From Collodictyon triciliatum (Eukaryota; CRuMs): a stretch of 20,617 bases of DNA. Shown here in pieces: positions 20,607-20,617 of this stretch. Position 1 is the stretch's first letter. Every line of letters starts with the position of its first letter. The stretch spans positions 1-20,617 of the forward strand of contig JBHJMP010001175.1 in the NCBI GenBank assembly GCA_043381765.1, given 5' to 3'. Made by a program: the position numbers and the translations under genes. Below the pieces are notes generated by a model. It saw only the letters and a program-made list of their open reading frames with translations. It made no database searches and was not told where the DNA came from.

Positions 20607-20617
20607 ACAAAAAAAAC

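Overview
This is a stretch of nuclear DNA from an intron-rich eukaryote. Coding exons are balanced in base composition or moderately GC-rich. The introns are AT-rich, mostly about 90-300 bases long, GT-AG, and often carry simple repeats. One gene near the right end is strikingly GC-rich. Flagellar, myosin VI-like and LRR-phosphatase genes together with dense short introns and abundant microsatellites suggest a protist. A rhizarian (for example a foraminiferan) is my guess only; the window does not prove it. One assembly gap (110 N) lies at 5417-5526.

Layout, left to right. (1) Positions 138-3698, plus strand: the 3' part of a coiled-coil, IQ-motif gene resembling IQCG/DRC9 of the axonemal nexin-dynein regulatory complex. 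(2) Positions 4526-6971, minus: a leucine-rich-repeat region joined in phase to a complete PP2C phosphatase domain, with the gap inside the joining intron. (3) Positions 7836-16519, minus: a 26-exon myosin of about 1,371 residues. It has an SH3-like N-terminus, a class VI-like motor, a neck with IQ motifs, a charged helix, a Q/P-rich linker and a C-terminal RUN domain. Every exon junction I could place keeps the reading frame. (4) Positions 17042-17896, minus: a GC-rich intronless ORF with a single GATA-like zinc finger and acidic/hydrophobic activation-like segments, preceded by a G-rich repeat and a likely 5'UTR intron. (5) Positions 18237-18767, plus: a tentative small three-exon gene, divergent from (4) across a 131-base gap. 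(6) Positions 18823-20375 and beyond, minus: the 3' end of a gene with a possible PX-like domain.

The genes do not form a pathway. The myosin gene is the most interesting: its tail ends in a RUN domain, a fold that in other proteins binds small GTPases and motor adaptors, so it looks like a cargo-binding module on a class VI-like motor. The exon models come from reading splice signals, phase and family motifs by eye. No transcript or database evidence was used.
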